This document shows positions 11,872 through 21,500 of a stretch of DNA of 64,000 nt, piece after piece. Every line of letters begins with the position of its first letter. Position 1 is the first letter of the stretch. The DNA is from Myxococcus eversor (GTDB taxonomy: Bacteria; Myxococcota; Myxococcia; Myxococcales; Myxococcaceae). Under the pieces are notes generated by a model that made no database searches, had not been told where the DNA came from, and worked only from the letters and a program-made list of their open reading frames with translations. A program made the translations under genes and the position numbers. The stretch is from the NCBI RefSeq assembly GCF_010894455.1, contig NZ_JAAIXY010000008.1:310001-374000 (forward strand), read 5' to 3'.

Positions 11872-11893
11872 GCAGGGCGAGGGGAGGGACACC

Positions 11894-14296
11894 ATGCTGA
11901 GCGACGTGTCGATGGACGTGCGGTACGCCCTGCGGACGATGCGCCAGTCGCCCGTCTTCACCGTGGCGGCGGTGCTGGTGCTGGCCCTGGGCATCGGGGT
12001 GACGACGGCGCTGTTCAGCGTGGTGGACGGGGTGCTCCTGCGTCCGCTGCCCTTCCCGGAGCCGGAGCGACTGGTGGTGATGTCCTCGGAGCAGCCCCGG
12101 CGGGTGCCGCCGCGCTACAGCCTGCCCAGCTACGAGGACCTCGCGAAGCGGATGACGCAGGTTCGCTCGTTGAGCGCGTACACGGGCCACCTCTTCAACC
12201 TCACCGGCGAAGGGGACGCGCAGCAGGTGCGAGGCGCGTGGGTGGTGGGAGACTTCTTCGGCGCCTTCGGGACGAAGCCCGTGCTCGGAAGGACCTTCGC
12301 TCCTGAGGAGCGTGAGGCCCGCGTGGTGGTGCTCTCCCATGCGCGGTGGCAGAAGACCGGAGGGAGTCCTGGCGTGCTCGGTCAGACGCTGACGCTGGAT
12401 GGACAGCCCTACACGGTGATTGGGGTGATGCCGCCGTCCTTCACCACGTTCGGCTTCACCACGGAGGTCTGGGCCCCGTTCGACAGTCAGCCGGGCGCGG
12501 CGCTGTCGGAGGAGCGTCTGGAACGGGGCGACCGGGCCTTCATCGTGGCGGGCCGGCTGGCGCCCGGGGCCACGCTGGAGTCCGCGCGGCACGAGCTGAA
12601 GGCCATGAGCGAGGAGATGCTCGCGTTGGACCGCAACCTGTCGCTGTGGCTGGTGACTTATGGCGAGCAGCTCACGTCGAACGTGAGCCTGCTGTTGTGG
12701 GTGCTCCTGGGCGCGGTGACGCTGGTGTTGATGCTGGCGGCGGCCAACGTGGCGCACCTCCAGCTCGCGCGTTCGGCGGCGCGTCAGCGGGAGCTGGGCA
12801 TCCGCGTGGCGCTGGGCGCCGGACGGGGCCGGCTGGTGCGGCAGTTGCTCACGGAGAGCGTGTTGCTGGCGCTCCTGGGCGGCGTGGCGGGCGTGCTGCT
12901 GGCGCTGTGGGCCACGGACCTGGTGTTGATGCTCGGAGGCAACCGGCTGCCGCGCTCGGATGAGGTGGTGGTGCACGGCCGCGTCCTGCTCTTCGCGCTG
13001 GGAGTGACGCTGACGACGGGTGTGGGCGTGGGGCTGGTGCCCGCGCTGCAACGCAGCCAGTTGTCTCCGGGCGTGGTGTTGGGACGGGGCGCGACGGAGG
13101 CGTCGCGGGGGCGCACGCACGCGGTGCTGGTGGTGGCCGAGGTGGCGCTGGCGCTGATGCTCGTCACCGGCGCGGGGTTGATGCTCAAGAGCTTCTGGCG
13201 GATGCACCAGGCGGACCCGGGCGTGGATGCATCGGGCGTCTTCGTGGCGCGGCTGTCGCTGGGGACGGAGCGCTACGGCGACACCGAGCGGGCGGCGAAC
13301 TTCCATCGCGAGCTGACGAGGCGTCTGGCCGCGCGTCCCGAGGTCGCCGCGGTGGGCGTGGGGCAGAGCCTTCCGGCGGGAGGCGACATCCGCCGCTCGG
13401 GGTACTGGCTGGAGGGGACCGAGGACCCGCCGGTTCGCCCCAACGCGCTGGTCAACACCGCCACGCCGGGCTTCCTGGAGGCGCTGCGTGTGCCGCTGCT
13501 CGCGGGCCGCGGGCTGGCGGACTCGGACGGGCTGAACGCGCCGCTCGTCATGGTGGTGAGCGAGCGCTTCGCGCGGGACGTCTTCCCCGGCCAGGACGCG
13601 GTGGGCCGACGGGTCTCCTTCGGCGGTGACGACGCGGACGGCAACCCGCTCTGGGTCACCGTGGTGGGCGTGGTGGGCGACGTCGCATACGCGGGCATCG
13701 AGGCGGGCCATGAGCCCACGGTGTACAGGCCCATGGCGCAGGAGCCGTACGGGGGTGGGCAGCTCGCGGTGCGGGCGGCGGCGGGCCTCGTGCCCCAGGC
13801 GCTGGAGACGGTGGTGCGCGCGGAGCTGCGCGCGGTGGACTCGCAGGTGGCGCTCGCGCAGGCGGCCACGCTGGAGGAGCGGCTGTCCATGGACCTGGGG
13901 CAGCCGCGCTTCCGGGCGGTGTTGCTGGGGGCCTTCGGCGTGCTGGCGCTGGTGCTGGCCGCGGTGGGCATCTACGGCGTGATGTCCTACTCGGTGACCC
14001 AGCGCGCGCAGGAGATGAGCATCCGGATGGCGCTGGGCGCACGCGCGGCGGACGTCCTGCGACTGGTGGTGGGACAGGCGCTGCGGCGGGTGGGCCTGGG
14101 GCTGGTGCTGGGCCTGCTCGGGGCGCTGGCGGCCCACCGCATCATGGAGGGCCTGCTCTATGGGATGGGCGCGTTGGATGTTTCGGTCTTGGCTTCTGTC
14201 TCGCTGCTGCTATTGGGCACCGCCTGGCTGGCGAGCTGGCTTCCGGCGCGCAGGGCGGCCAGCGTGGACCCCGCCTCCGTCCTGCGGCGCGGCTGA
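11894..14296 (+). CDS. MacB/FtsX-family ABC permease, ADOP type (divergent copy 5)
   Basis: 800 residues with the same two-core, two-FtsX architecture, but the sequence is markedly different from copies 1-4 ([20 protein letters not shown], core [20 protein letters not shown], second Fts[21 protein letters not shown]). A good ribosome site (GGGGAGGG at 11881-11888) precedes ATG 11894. It follows the second ATPase by 22 bases, so those two genes probably form a functional pair. It probably represents an older branch than the recently amplified copies 1-4. The substrate is unknown. Confidence 0.92.
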   Translation: MLSDVSMDVRYALRTMRQSPVFTVAAVLVLALGIGVTTALFSVVDGVLLRPLPFPEPERLVVMSSEQPRRVPPRYSLPSYEDLAKRMTQVRSLSAYTGHLFNLTGEGDAQQVRGAWVVGDFFGAFGTKPVLGRTFAPEEREARVVVLSHARWQKTGGSPGVLGQTLTLDGQPYTVIGVMPPSFTTFGFTTEVWAPFDSQPGAALSEERLERGDRAFIVAGRLAPGATLESARHELKAMSEEMLALDRNLSLWLVTYGEQLTSNVSLLLWVLLGAVTLVLMLAAANVAHLQLARSAARQRELGIRVALGAGRGRLVRQLLTESVLLALLGGVAGVLLALWATDLVLMLGGNRLPRSDEVVVHGRVLLFALGVTLTTGVGVGLVPALQRSQLSPGVVLGRGATEASRGRTHAVLVVAEVALALMLVTGAGLMLKSFWRMHQADPGVDASGVFVARLSLGTERYGDTERAANFHRELTRRLAARPEVAAVGVGQSLPAGGDIRRSGYWLEGTEDPPVRPNALVNTATPGFLEALRVPLLAGRGLADSDGLNAPLVMVVSERFARDVFPGQDAVGRRVSFGGDDADGNPLWVTVVGVVGDVAYAGIEAGHEPTVYRPMAQEPYGGGQLAVRAAAGLVPQALETVVRAELRAVDSQVALAQAATLEERLSMDLGQPRFRAVLLGAFGVLALVLAAVGIYGVMSYSVTQRAQEMSIRMALGARAADVLRLVVGQALRRVGLGLVLGLLGALAAHRIMEGLLYGMGALDVSVLASVSLLLLGTAWLASWLPARRAASVDPASVLRRG

Positions 14297-14328
14297 GCCT
14301 CTTCATTTCTGGCACTCTTTCTTCCGGG

Positions 14329-15777
14329 ATGTCCTCCGTGTCCGAACCTCTTGCTGTCGCTGTCATCAACCCTGCTCCTGTCTCCCCGCCCGTCGCCGCC
14401 GCGCGTCCCTCGCGCATCCTCATCGCGGATGACCAGGCTGACGTGCTGGAGGCCCTGCGCCTGCTGCTGAAGCGGGACGGCCACACAGTCGTCACCGCGC
14501 AGTCGCCCGCGGGAGCGCTCGCCACGTTGGAAGCCGAGGACGTGGACCTGGTGCTGATGGACTTGAACTACGCGCGGGACACCACGTCCGGGCGGGAGGG
14601 CATGGACCTGCTTGGCCGCATCCGCGCGCAGGACGCCTCGCTGCCCGTCGTGGTGATGACGGCGTGGAGCAGCGTAGAGGGCGCGGTGGAGGCGATGCGC
14701 GGTGGCGCGCGCGACTACGTGCAGAAGCCGTGGGACAACACGCGCCTGCTCGCCACGCTGCGCACGCAGCTGGAGCTGGGACGCGCGCTCAAGCGCAGCC
14801 GCCGGCTGGAAGAAGAGAACCAGCACCTGCGGCGAGGACAGGGTGGCCTGCCCACCATGGTGTCCGAGTCGCGCGCCATGATGCCGGTGCGCCGGATGAT
14901 TGAGCGCGTGGCGCCGTCCGGGGCGAACGTGCTGGTGACGGGCGAGCACGGCACGGGCAAGGAGGTGGTGGCGAGGCTGCTTCATGCGTCCTCGACGCGC
15001 GCGGACCGGGCCTTCGTGGCGGTCAACTCCGGTGGACTGTCCGAGGGCGTCTTCGAGAGCGAGCTGTTCGGCCACGTGAAGGGCGCGTTCACCGACGCGA
15101 AGGCGGACCGCATCGGCTGCTTCGAGCTGGCGGACGGTGGCACGCTGTTCCTGGATGAGATTGGGAACATGCCGCTGTCGCAGCAGGCGAAGCTCTTGCG
15201 CGTGCTCCAGACGGGTGAGTTGCATCCGGTGGGCTCGTCCAAGACGCGGCGGGTGGACGTGCGGGTGGTGAGCGCCACCAACGTGGACCTGTCCAAGGCG
15301 GTGACCGAGGGCCGCTTCCGTGAGGATTTGCTGTACCGCCTCAACACGGTGGAAGTCCCGCTGCCGCCGCTGCGCGAGCGTCGTGAGGATATCCCCCTGC
15401 TCGCGTCGCACTTCCTGGCCGAGCACGGCAGGCGCTACGGGCGCAACGCGGCGCGGCTGACGTCCGGGGCGCTGGAGGCGCTCCTGGCCTATCCGTGGCC
15501 GGGCAACGTGCGCGAGCTGGAGCACGCGGTGGAGCGCTCGCTGCTGATGGCGGCGGGGGACGAGGTGTCGGCGGAGGACCTGCTCCTGCGCAGGGCGGGG
15601 CGTGAGGGCATGTCGCGGCTGGAGGAGATGACGCTGGAGGAGGTGGAGCGCTACCTCATCGAGCGCGCGCTGGCGCGGCACGAGGGCAACGTGAGCGAGG
15701 CCGCGAAGGGGCTGGGCCTGTCGCGCAGCGCGCTGTACCGTCGGCTCCAGTACTACGGAATCAAGGGAGCCCGGTGA
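14329..15777 (+). CDS. Sigma-54-dependent response regulator, NtrC family
   Basis: 482 residues. The receiver domain (~28-150) has acidic pocket IADDQ, phospho-acceptor Asp in LVLMDLNYA, the MTAWSS Thr/Ala switch and Lys in VQKPW. The AAA+ domain (~180-405) has Walker A GEHGTGKE, Walker B GGTLFLDEIG and arginine-finger region RFREDLLYRLN. A Fis-type helix-turn-helix lies at ~440-480 (AAKGLGLSRSALYRRLQYYG). The sigma-54 contact loop, normally GAFTGA, is GAFTDA here (15082-15099). It follows the last permease by 32 bases and overlaps the kinase gene as GTGA. It probably controls this operon or a linked envelope-stress response through a sigma-54 promoter elsewhere; I saw no convincing sigma-54 site in front of it. 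Confidence 0.94.
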   Translation: MSSVSEPLAVAVINPAPVSPPVAAARPSRILIADDQADVLEALRLLLKRDGHTVVTAQSPAGALATLEAEDVDLVLMDLNYARDTTSGREGMDLLGRIRAQDASLPVVVMTAWSSVEGAVEAMRGGARDYVQKPWDNTRLLATLRTQLELGRALKRSRRLEEENQHLRRGQGGLPTMVSESRAMMPVRRMIERVAPSGANVLVTGEHGTGKEVVARLLHASSTRADRAFVAVNSGGLSEGVFESELFGHVKGAFTDAKADRIGCFELADGGTLFLDEIGNMPLSQQAKLLRVLQTGELHPVGSSKTRRVDVRVVSATNVDLSKAVTEGRFREDLLYRLNTVEVPLPPLRERREDIPLLASHFLAEHGRRYGRNAARLTSGALEALLAYPWPGNVRELEHAVERSLLMAAGDEVSAEDLLLRRAGREGMSRLEEMTLEEVERYLIERALARHEGNVSEAAKGLGLSRSALYRRLQYYGIKGAR

Positions 15778-17147
15778 GACGTACGCGCAAGCCCTGGCCA
15801 CATGACCTGCAGGTGCTGGCCCTGACGTGGCTGGCGGGCCTGCCCGGGGGAGTGGCCTCGCTCGCGCTGGTGTGGACGGGAGACTTCTCGTCCAAGGTCC
15901 GCTGGACGTTGACGACGCTGGTGGTGGGCGTCTTCCTGGGCGTGGGGCTCCTCGTCCGCGAGCGGGTGATGCGGCCCCTGCACGCGCTGGCGAACCTGTT
16001 GGCGGCGCTGCGCGAGGGCGACTACTCGACGCGCGGACGTGGCGCGCGGGTGGGCGATGCGCTGGGCGAGGTGCTCCTGGAGGTGAACGCCCTGGGCGAC
16101 ACCTTGCGTGAGCAGCGGCTGGGGGCGCTGGAGGCGGGAGCGCTGCTCGAGCAGGTGATGGAGGAGATCGACGTCACGGTGCTGGCCTTCGATGTCGCGG
16201 GCACGCTGCGGCTGGTGAATCGCGCGGGTGAGAAGTTGCTGGGCCAGTCACGCTCGCAGTTGATGGGCAAGGGTGCCGGCTCGCTGGGGGTGTCGGACCT
16301 GTTGGAAGGCCCGGCGCCTCGGAGGTTGTCGCGCTCCTTCGCGGAGGAGGGCGGGCCGTACGAGCTGCGGCGCGGTGGCTTCCGTCAGGGAGGACTGCCG
16401 CATCACCTGGTGGTGCTGGCGGACCTGCGGCTGGCGTTGCGCGAGCAGGAGCGCGAGGCGTGGCGCCGGCTGGTGCGCGTGCTGAGTCATGAAATCAACA
16501 ACTCGTTGGCGCCAATTCAATCCATCGCGGAGGCGCTGCGCGACACGCTGTTGATGGAGCCGCGTCCCTCGGATTGGGAGGACGACGCGAAGAGCGGCCT
16601 GGGCATCGTCGCGAGGCGCTCCGAGGCGCTGGCGCGCTTCATGTCCGCGTATGCGCGACTGGCGCGCCTGCCGCCCCCGGTGTTGGCGGGGGTGGAGGTG
16701 GACGGCTGGGTGCGGCGGGTGGCGGCGCTGGAGCATCGGCGGCCGGTGGCGGTGCGGGCGGGGCCGGCCCTGGCGGTGCGTGGGGACTCGGACCAGTTGG
16801 AGCAATTGCTCATCAACCTGGTGCGCAACGCGGTGGACGCGGTGCTGGGCGAGGCCCCGGGCGCACGGGTCTGGGTGTCGTGGGCGGTGCTGACGCCGGG
16901 CGCGGTGGAGGTCTGGGTGGAAGACGAGGGCCCGGGCCTCGCGGACACGGGCAACCTCTTCGTGCCCTTCTTCACCACGAAGCCGCAGGGCAGCGGCATT
17001 GGCCTCGCGCTATGCCGGCAGATTGCGGAGGCGCATGGTGGCACGCTGCGCCTGGAGAACCGTCCCGAGGGACGTGGTTGCCGGGCACGACTGAAGCTGC
17101 CGCTGGAAGCTCACGGCGGGAGCGCCGCGGTGGCGGCCACGGGCTGA
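15774..17147 (+). CDS. Sensor histidine kinase, NtrY-like, partner of the preceding regulator
   Basis: 457 residues. Two N-terminal transmembrane helices (~13-35 and ~45-62) enclose a very short periplasmic loop. They are followed by a HAMP linker (RVMRPLHALANLLAALREGD), a PAS-like region (~125-215), a HisKA dimerisation helix with H-box VLSHEINNSLAPI near residue 240, and an HATPase domain with N-box LLINLVRNAVDAV, G1 VEDEGPGLAD, F-box FVPFFTTKPQGSGIGLAL and G2. The start is GTG 15774, overlapping the regulator's TGA by four bases. The tiny periplasmic loop suggests it senses membrane state or an intracellular signal, or reads the adjacent transporter, rather than a periplasmic ligand. Confidence 0.94.
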   Translation: MRRTRKPWPHDLQVLALTWLAGLPGGVASLALVWTGDFSSKVRWTLTTLVVGVFLGVGLLVRERVMRPLHALANLLAALREGDYSTRGRGARVGDALGEVLLEVNALGDTLREQRLGALEAGALLEQVMEEIDVTVLAFDVAGTLRLVNRAGEKLLGQSRSQLMGKGAGSLGVSDLLEGPAPRRLSRSFAEEGGPYELRRGGFRQGGLPHHLVVLADLRLALREQEREAWRRLVRVLSHEINNSLAPIQSIAEALRDTLLMEPRPSDWEDDAKSGLGIVARRSEALARFMSAYARLARLPPPVLAGVEVDGWVRRVAALEHRRPVAVRAGPALAVRGDSDQLEQLLINLVRNAVDAVLGEAPGARVWVSWAVLTPGAVEVWVEDEGPGLADTGNLFVPFFTTKPQGSGIGLALCRQIAEAHGGTLRLENRPEGRGCRARLKLPLEAHGGSAAVAATG

Positions 17148-17160
17148 GCCAGGGGCGGGC

Positions 17161-17183
17161 GGCACACCGTCTTCACGGGTGCC
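17161..17183. terminator. Hairpin between convergent genes, possible bidirectional terminator
   Basis: GGCACACCGT, tetraloop CTTC and ACGGGTGCC form a nine-pair stem with one bulged A. It lies between the end of the kinase gene (17147) and the end of the small minus-strand gene (17209). There is no U-run on either strand, so intrinsic termination is only plausible. Confidence 0.4.
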
Positions 17184-17208
17184 ACCGGGCTGGAGTCAGG
17201 CCCCCTCG

Positions 17209-17484
17209 CTACGGACGTTCGCAACAACTGGCGTAGAGCTCGTAGCAGGCGTAGTCGCACCCGGGGGTGCCCGAACACGCGTCGAGACACCCTTGCCGGC
17301 CGCTCTCGCAGGCTGGGCGACAGACGGCGGTGGGGCCCAGACGCGTGAGCGCCGGGGCCGAGGCCAGGGCGACACAGAGGGGCTCTTCCCCTTCCATGCG
17401 CTCGGCCTCGTTGTCTTGCGTGGCGAGGACGCCCAGCACGCTCACCGACATCACCACGGCGGACAGGAACAGCTTGTTGAACAT
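17209..17484 (-). CDS. Small cysteine-rich exported protein
   Basis: 91 residues. A hydrophobic N-terminal signal (MFNKLFLSAVVMSVSVLGVLA) precedes an acidic stretch and then a compact cysteine-rich domain with nine Cys in the last ~55 residues, ending DYACYELYASCCERP. The pattern implies a disulfide-bonded periplasmic, surface or secreted peptide. The ATG at 17484 is preceded by GGAG eight bases away. Small Cys-rich exported proteins of this form are common in myxobacteria, but I do not recognise the family and assign no function. It is transcribed convergently with the kinase operon and is probably independent of it. Confidence 0.72.
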   Translation of the reverse strand: MFNKLFLSAVVMSVSVLGVLATQDNEAERMEGEEPLCVALASAPALTRLGPTAVCRPACESGRQGCLDACSGTPGCDYACYELYASCCERP

Positions 17485-17633
17485 GGGGCCTACTCCAGGT
17501 TGCGTGGAACCACGCTCACCTTGCCTCGCGCGGACCGGGGCCAGACACCAGCCTCACGGTGTTCGCGCGGACTCCATGTCATGTGTTCACTCCACGGCGA
17601 CGCATGGCCCTGGAGGGCCGGGTTGCCGGAGAC

Positions 17634-18158
17634 TCAGGCCACCTGCGCGCCGGTGTCCGGGGGCGCGTCATAGGTGGGCGTCAGGTCGACCACGTTCACC
17701 GTGACGAGGTGGTAGACGATGACGTTGCTGACCCAGAAGAAGATGGCGGCGTAGTGGACGTAGACGAGCGGCGAGCCGGGCCACACTTGCAGCGGGTGGT
17801 TGAAGACGTTGGCGGCCATGTAGCCGCCGAACCACTCGCCCATCCAGCAGACCATGGCGCCGACGACCACGCGGGTCCACACCTTGACGCGGCGCGGGTA
17901 GAACCAGAAGTAGTGCAGGGTCCACAGCAGTCCGACGCAGCCCGCCCAGAGCATCATGCTGCCGAAGGAGAACCAGTGGTACGGGGACTCGGGGTAGTAC
18001 CAGCCCCAGTCCTTGTTCATCCAGCGCCAGGCCACGTTCTGGGACAGCTCCATGAACCAGAAGAGCGGTGCGACGTAGAGCACCTGCGTCATGAGGACTC
18101 GGAGGAAGCAGCTCAGCGTCTTCCAGAGACTCGTCGTGGACCTGGCGAGCGACATCAT
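17634..18158 (-). CDS. Four-helix integral membrane protein, unknown family
   Basis: 174 residues, very rich in Trp, Tyr and Phe, with about four transmembrane segments: ~23-40 (VLYVAPLFWFMELSQ), ~62-85, ~93-120 and ~130-155. A distinctive WMGEWFGGYMAAN motif and a conserved-looking NVFNHPLQVWPGSPLVYVHY loop lie between helices 3 and 4. No lipobox, signal cleavage site or known catalytic motif was seen. Aromatic-rich short membrane proteins include carotenoid-cyclase-like and redox-anchor families, but nothing here is diagnostic. It is flanked by unrelated genes in the same orientation and separated from them, so it is probably monocistronic. Confidence 0.7.
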   Translation of the reverse strand: MMSLARSTTSLWKTLSCFLRVLMTQVLYVAPLFWFMELSQNVAWRWMNKDWGWYYPESPYHWFSFGSMMLWAGCVGLLWTLHYFWFYPRRVKVWTRVVVGAMVCWMGEWFGGYMAANVFNHPLQVWPGSPLVYVHYAAIFFWVSNVIVYHLVTVNVVDLTPTYDAPPDTGAQVA

Positions 18159-18552
18159 GTGGTTCCCCCCCGTGCTTCGGCCTGGGCGACCGAGGGCTGT
18201 TCATGTGACAGAACGTCATGAGTCCCATGTCTTGAAACATCGTGGGCGACAACCGCTTGTGTCCTGACGCCACGGGGTGGCGCCGGGCTGAACGCGGATG
18301 CAGTCGTCAGCGATGGGCTCCGAGGAGAAACCCCAGGAGAGTCCGGGAGTTGACACCTCTCGATGCGGGCGACGCACGGTGTCGCAGCCAGGGGTGGAGG
18401 CCGTGTCGAAATCCAGCGCACGGGCCGCTGGATTCGCGGCGCGGGGTAATTCGAGCAGTGGGGGCTCGGTACGGAAAACCCATGACGCACGGAGACTCCG
18501 GCCGTGTCACATCGCTGTGGCACGGAGTCGCCTCCGTGCGCGAGGCCCGGGC
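18159..18552. other. 394-base intergenic stretch
   Basis: This lies between the start of the four-helix membrane protein gene and the end of the KAP NTPase gene, both on the minus strand. Short open frames here show no codon pattern or recognisable protein. It should contain the promoter of the membrane protein gene, but no clear -35/-10 or sigma-54 element was found. Apart from the hairpin at 18520-18539 I see nothing definable. Confidence 0.5.
18520..18539 (-). terminator. Hairpin 13 bases downstream of the KAP NTPase gene
   Basis: GCACGGAG, loop TCGC and CTCCGTGC form a perfect eight-pair stem just past the minus-strand stop at 18553. No U-tract follows, so it may only stabilise the 3' end. 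Confidence 0.35.
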
Positions 18553-21500
18553 CTACCTGAAGCTGAAGCGGGTGACCCAGGGGACGAGCTTCCGGACCAG
18601 AGCGAGCGGAGTGCTCTGGAACGCGGGGGACATGGTGCCGAGCCAGGCGAACAGCTCCGGGATGATGGGCTCCTGCTCAGTGGAAAGGGTGCTGAGATCT
18701 CCGAGCGTCATGAGCCGTTCCTTTTCGCGTTCGTGGAGCTTGAGCAGCGCGAAGAACTCCTCGGCGAGCTCCGGCTTCGAGGTGACGAGCGTCAGCAGCA
18801 ACAGGCACACCTGGGACGGAGAGGTTCCCTCATGTCCCTCGCCCATGAACTCGGCTTGTCCGTCACTCGGAACACATGCCTTGATGAGTCGATAGGTGTT
18901 CGCGAAGCGCTTGAGCACACGAGGCGTGGGGCTCAGCAGGGGGCCCAGACAGTCGATGAAGGCCAGCTCCTTCTCACTGATGATGAGGCTGGGCGGATTG
19001 AGGTCCTCCTGCTCGTTCGAGGTGTCTCGCGTGTCGCTGGATGATGTGGAGGACTTCGGCTTGCCGTGTCCAGACGCGGCTTGTGGCGCGGTGCCCGAGT
19101 CCTGCGCGGTCTTCGCCGGGAACTGTGCGCCCTGGGTGCTGTCGTCTCGCGCTGCGTGGGCCTCGATGGTGCCGCGATTGTCCGCGACGAGCCCGGGCTT
19201 CAGCTCCAGGACCTTGGCCTGCTGCGAGTGTTCCTCGGAGGAAGGACGGGCAAGCAACCCGCGCACCATACTCGTGCGGTGGTCGTTGCTCACGGGTCGC
19301 AGCCAGATGGGAATCTGGAAGATCTTCTCCAGGTAGTCGTAGGCCGTTGCTCCCGGCGTCATCGCATCCAGGGGCAGCGCCTTCGCATCCTCCTGCTTCA
19401 GCAGGTCCTTGAAGGTGTGGTTCAGGCAGCGGGCCACCCAGCGCGAGTCCACGCCCACCACGACGACGAACAGCGGGAATGCGAGGAGCAGGTGCACGGC
19501 CTGGAGCACCTTCACCACGGTGTCCTCCGAGCAGCGGTCCAGGTCATCGATGTAGAGGACGATGCGATTGATGGCGGGGACGTTCGGGTCCGTCTGTTCA
19601 TCGCGGTTCACCGCCTCCATCAGCCGGGACAGCTCCTCGAAGTCCCTGCGGATGAGCGCGACGAGTCCCAGGTGCTTGCGGTAGTCGTCGCTGCCGGTGC
19701 GGTTCTCGATGAACTTGTCCAACAGTCGCGCGCTGGAGAGCTCGGCGATGGCCTGCTTCAGTTGGAGGACTTCGTCCTGGGCCTTGGCCATGGACGCTCG
19801 CTGCTGTTCCTCCGCCTGGGTCAGTGAGGCGACCTGCTCGCGAGCGGCCTGTACGGCCTCATCGAGTGGCTTGAGTCGCTTCTGGAGTTCGGTCTCGATG
19901 GCCTGCTCGACTTCGCGCAGTCGTGCTTCGTTCTGTTCTCTTCGCTCCCGAAGCCACGCGGTCTGCCGCTGGAGCCAGATGGTCCCGGAGGTCACGAGAC
20001 CGGTCAGCGTCGTGAGTCCGGCAGTCAGGCCCGCGAGGTTCTGCTTGCCGAACCAGTCGAGCACGAACGGAAGCACCAGGCTCAAGGCGAGGGAGCCGAG
20101 CAGGATGATGGCGGGAGGACGCAGCCGCTTGTTCGCGCTTCGTGTGTCCAAGAGGGATGCAATGAATCCGCCAGTCCGTCGCAGCTCGGCCTGAGCATTG
20201 CCGAGAGCATCCCGCAACTCGAAGGCCGTACGTCCCAGCGAGCTGAAGCCGGTTTCATCCAGCCATGCGGTGGCCCTCTTCTGGACACCCTCCTCGAGCT
20301 TCAATGTGGCGGGCATCAGCTCGAGCAGGGTGCGCTTCTCGGAGAGGGCTTGCTCCAACTCGACGCGCTTCGATTCCTTCTGTTGTTCCAGCTCACCGAC
20401 CTTCTGCTGCGCCAGCGCGACCTCGGCTTCCTTCGCGGTGACTGCGGCCTGTTTCGCGAGCAACTCCGCTTCCCGCTTCGCGAGTCGTGCGAGCAGGTCA
20501 TCGCGTCGCTTGCCGATGTCCGTCTCGGACTCGTCGTGTCGCTTTCGGAGGTTGCGGAAGATGTGCTCGACGAGGCTGGCCCACAGGTTGCCTTCTGCGT
20601 AGTGCCAGGCGTTGAACTCAATCTGGATGATGTTCTTGTAGAAGGCGACTTCCCGCTGGGGACGCTGGGACTTCACTGCCCGGTCCGCCAGTTCTTCCAC
20701 ACGCTTGCGCAGGTGGTGCATGAAGAACGACTTGCCCGAGCCCCACTCTCCGAACACACCGAGAGACAGAGGCGGAGCCATGGTGCGCGAGGCAATCAAC
20801 GCGCTGAGCGCATCGACGTCGCGGTCGATGTCCAAGAGGTCTTCGTCCTCTCGACCATCCGCGTCGTAGCGAGGAGAATAGAGGGTGCGCTGTGTGTCAT
20901 TGTCCAGCCAGCTCAAGTGAGACGCTGACACTGGAGGTGGTGTCGGCTGCGTGGATGCCTGCGTGTGTTCCGTGGGGCTTCCGCGAGGAAGATGCTCCCG
21001 CCAGTACTCAGCCTCTTCGGGATAGAGCGAGGACACCAACTGGACGAAAGGCTCTTGGAGTTGCCGACGGTCCAGCCGCATCTCGCGGAAGTCGCCGTCG
21101 TGAAAATGGGGCAACCACAGAAACGCCGCGACGAGGTGGCGTACGTCCAGGGCCTGAGATGCTGGGACGGACGTACTGATAAAGAAATCTTCGGCCTTCT
21201 GCACTGCCTCGCGTATCGAGACCGTCCAGGTGAGAGGCGTCTCCAATTTCCTTGCGGAAGACGACATGGATCTGAAGCGCTCGATTTGCTCAGTCGAGAG
21301 CTGTATGGAAGACAAGACATGATTCAGGTCCGTGCCGGACTGCGCGATCTCCTGCGTCACCCAGTCAGAGATTGGGTCGCGCGAACTGCCAATGGCGCCC
21401 ATGACCGACGAGAAGGACAGGTGGGCCTGGCCCGAGGATGGGTCATTGGAAGATGACCCTTGGGCCATGGAAATCAGCACGGCGCGTCCGAGCAGTGAGG

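Noticed and set aside
14310..14325. TGGCAC-N5-like match suggesting a sigma-54 promoter before the response-regulator gene
   Set aside because: The -12 part (CTTCC) is a poor match to TTGCA, and transcription would start at about 14333, inside the coding sequence.
18155..18523. Small gene in the gap upstream of the membrane protein
   Set aside because: No ribosome site, no codon pattern and a Pro/Arg-rich translation; treated as non-coding.
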